DNA of 64,000 nt, taken from NCBI GenBank assembly GCA_030065985.1, contig JASJCM010000003.1, forward strand, positions 32,683 through 96,682, in the 5' to 3' direction. The notes under the pieces are model-generated. The model was not told the origin of the DNA, searched no databases, and saw only the letters and a list, made by a program, of their open reading frames with translations. How positions within the stretch are numbered: the first letter of the stretch is position 1; every line of letters starts with the position of its first letter. The stretch comes from Woeseiaceae bacterium. Its GTDB lineage: Bacteria; Pseudomonadota; Gammaproteobacteria; Steroidobacterales; Woeseiaceae. Below, in pieces: positions 63,835 through 64,000 of the stretch. The position numbers were made by a program, and so were the translations under genes.

Positions 63835-64000
63835 GTGAAGGATGATGCATTGTGCTGGGAGAAGGTGGCTAGTCAGGCAGGGCCCGAGCTACCTCTTTTT
63901 CGTGTTCGCTTTGATACTATGCGTCACCCTACCAGTTCAGAGGAATTCCAACGTTTGGTGTTGGAAACGTCAGATTGGGTGACAGTCGTTGCTGTAACTA
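63835..64000 (+). CDS. NUDIX hydrolase-like protein (array gene 4, cut by window)
   Basis: Only the first 55 codons are present, from GTG 63835 with AAGGGG 8 bases upstream. The sequence CWEKVASQAGPELPLFRVRF and VLETSDWVTVVAVT resembles the N-terminus of NUDIX hydrolases of the ADP-ribose-pyrophosphatase type. The NUDIX box itself would be beyond the right edge, so this is tentative. Confidence 0.6.
   Translation, partial: MKDDALCWEKVASQAGPELPLFRVRFDTMRHPTSSEEFQRLVLETSDWVTVVAVT

Overview
The window is a 64-kb piece of a GC-rich gammaproteobacterial chromosome. Three conserved gene orders point to this class: mreBCD-mrdA-rodA-mltB-rlpA-dacA-ybeD-lipB, lptD-surA-pdxA-rsmA-apaG-apaH, and ygfB-pepP-ubiH-ubiI divergent from zapA-6S RNA-fau. 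GatCAB, a split glycine decarboxylase (gcvPA/gcvPB), the AmgK/MurU peptidoglycan-recycling pair and an FG-GAP lipoprotein suggest an environmental, perhaps marine, lineage such as the Woeseia-like or Chromatiales-like groups. That last placement is inference. No plasmid, phage, rRNA, tRNA or CRISPR feature was seen.

Layout. 0-1 kb: gatC and the start of gatA on the minus strand. 1.2-10.6 kb: plus-strand cell-shape and cell-wall operon ending in ybeD-lipB. 10.6-13.9 kb: small hypothetical genes, a hotdog-fold protein and amgK-murU, divergent from lptD. 13.9-20.3 kb: envelope biogenesis and housekeeping operon. 20.3-22.4 kb: folA, thyA, lgt. 22.4-28.2 kb: a YyaL-type protein, an M23 peptidase and a 936-residue double-protease/PDZ protein that resembles the yeast HtrA-like protease Nma111 along its whole length. 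28.4-33.5 kb: the glycine-cleavage operon gcvT-gcvH-gcvPA-tpx-gcvPB, led by a tandem glycine riboswitch and a textbook terminator, with a single-cysteine thiol peroxidase between the two decarboxylase subunits. 33.6-45.5 kb: a DUF885 peptidase, then a long minus-strand run of ygfB-pepP-ubiH-ubiI, a 7TM-transglutaminase protein, an ATP-grasp ligase and a VPS10/BNR protein. 45.6-48.7 kb: a TIGR02449 coiled-coil gene, zapA, 6S RNA, fau, a histone-H1-like lysine-rich repeat protein and rpiA.

48.7-64 kb is accessory. It holds short genes of mixed function (RidA, GNAT, alpha/beta hydrolases, PfkB kinase, nucleotidyltransferase, OmpW, GH26-like, GFA, ABM, FG-GAP lipoprotein, DUF4386, NUDIX). It also holds a decayed SnoaL-like gene and a probably frameshifted secreted-protein gene. 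From 61.7 kb to the right edge four genes on one strand are each preceded by a copy of a directional repeat of about 72 bp. Each copy contains a ribosome-binding-site-like block and the start of a short reading frame beginning M-T-P-[T/S]-[D/E]. I regard this cassette-like array as the most unusual structure in the window.

How the genes work together. The 1-20 kb genes build and remodel the envelope: MreBCD/PBP2/RodA for elongation, MltB/RlpA/DacA for trimming, AmgK/MurU for recycling, LptD/SurA for LPS and outer-membrane protein insertion, and Lgt for lipoproteins. LipB supplies octanoate for lipoyl proteins, including GcvH encoded 20 kb away. The gcv operon, folA, thyA and fau all touch one-carbon folate metabolism.
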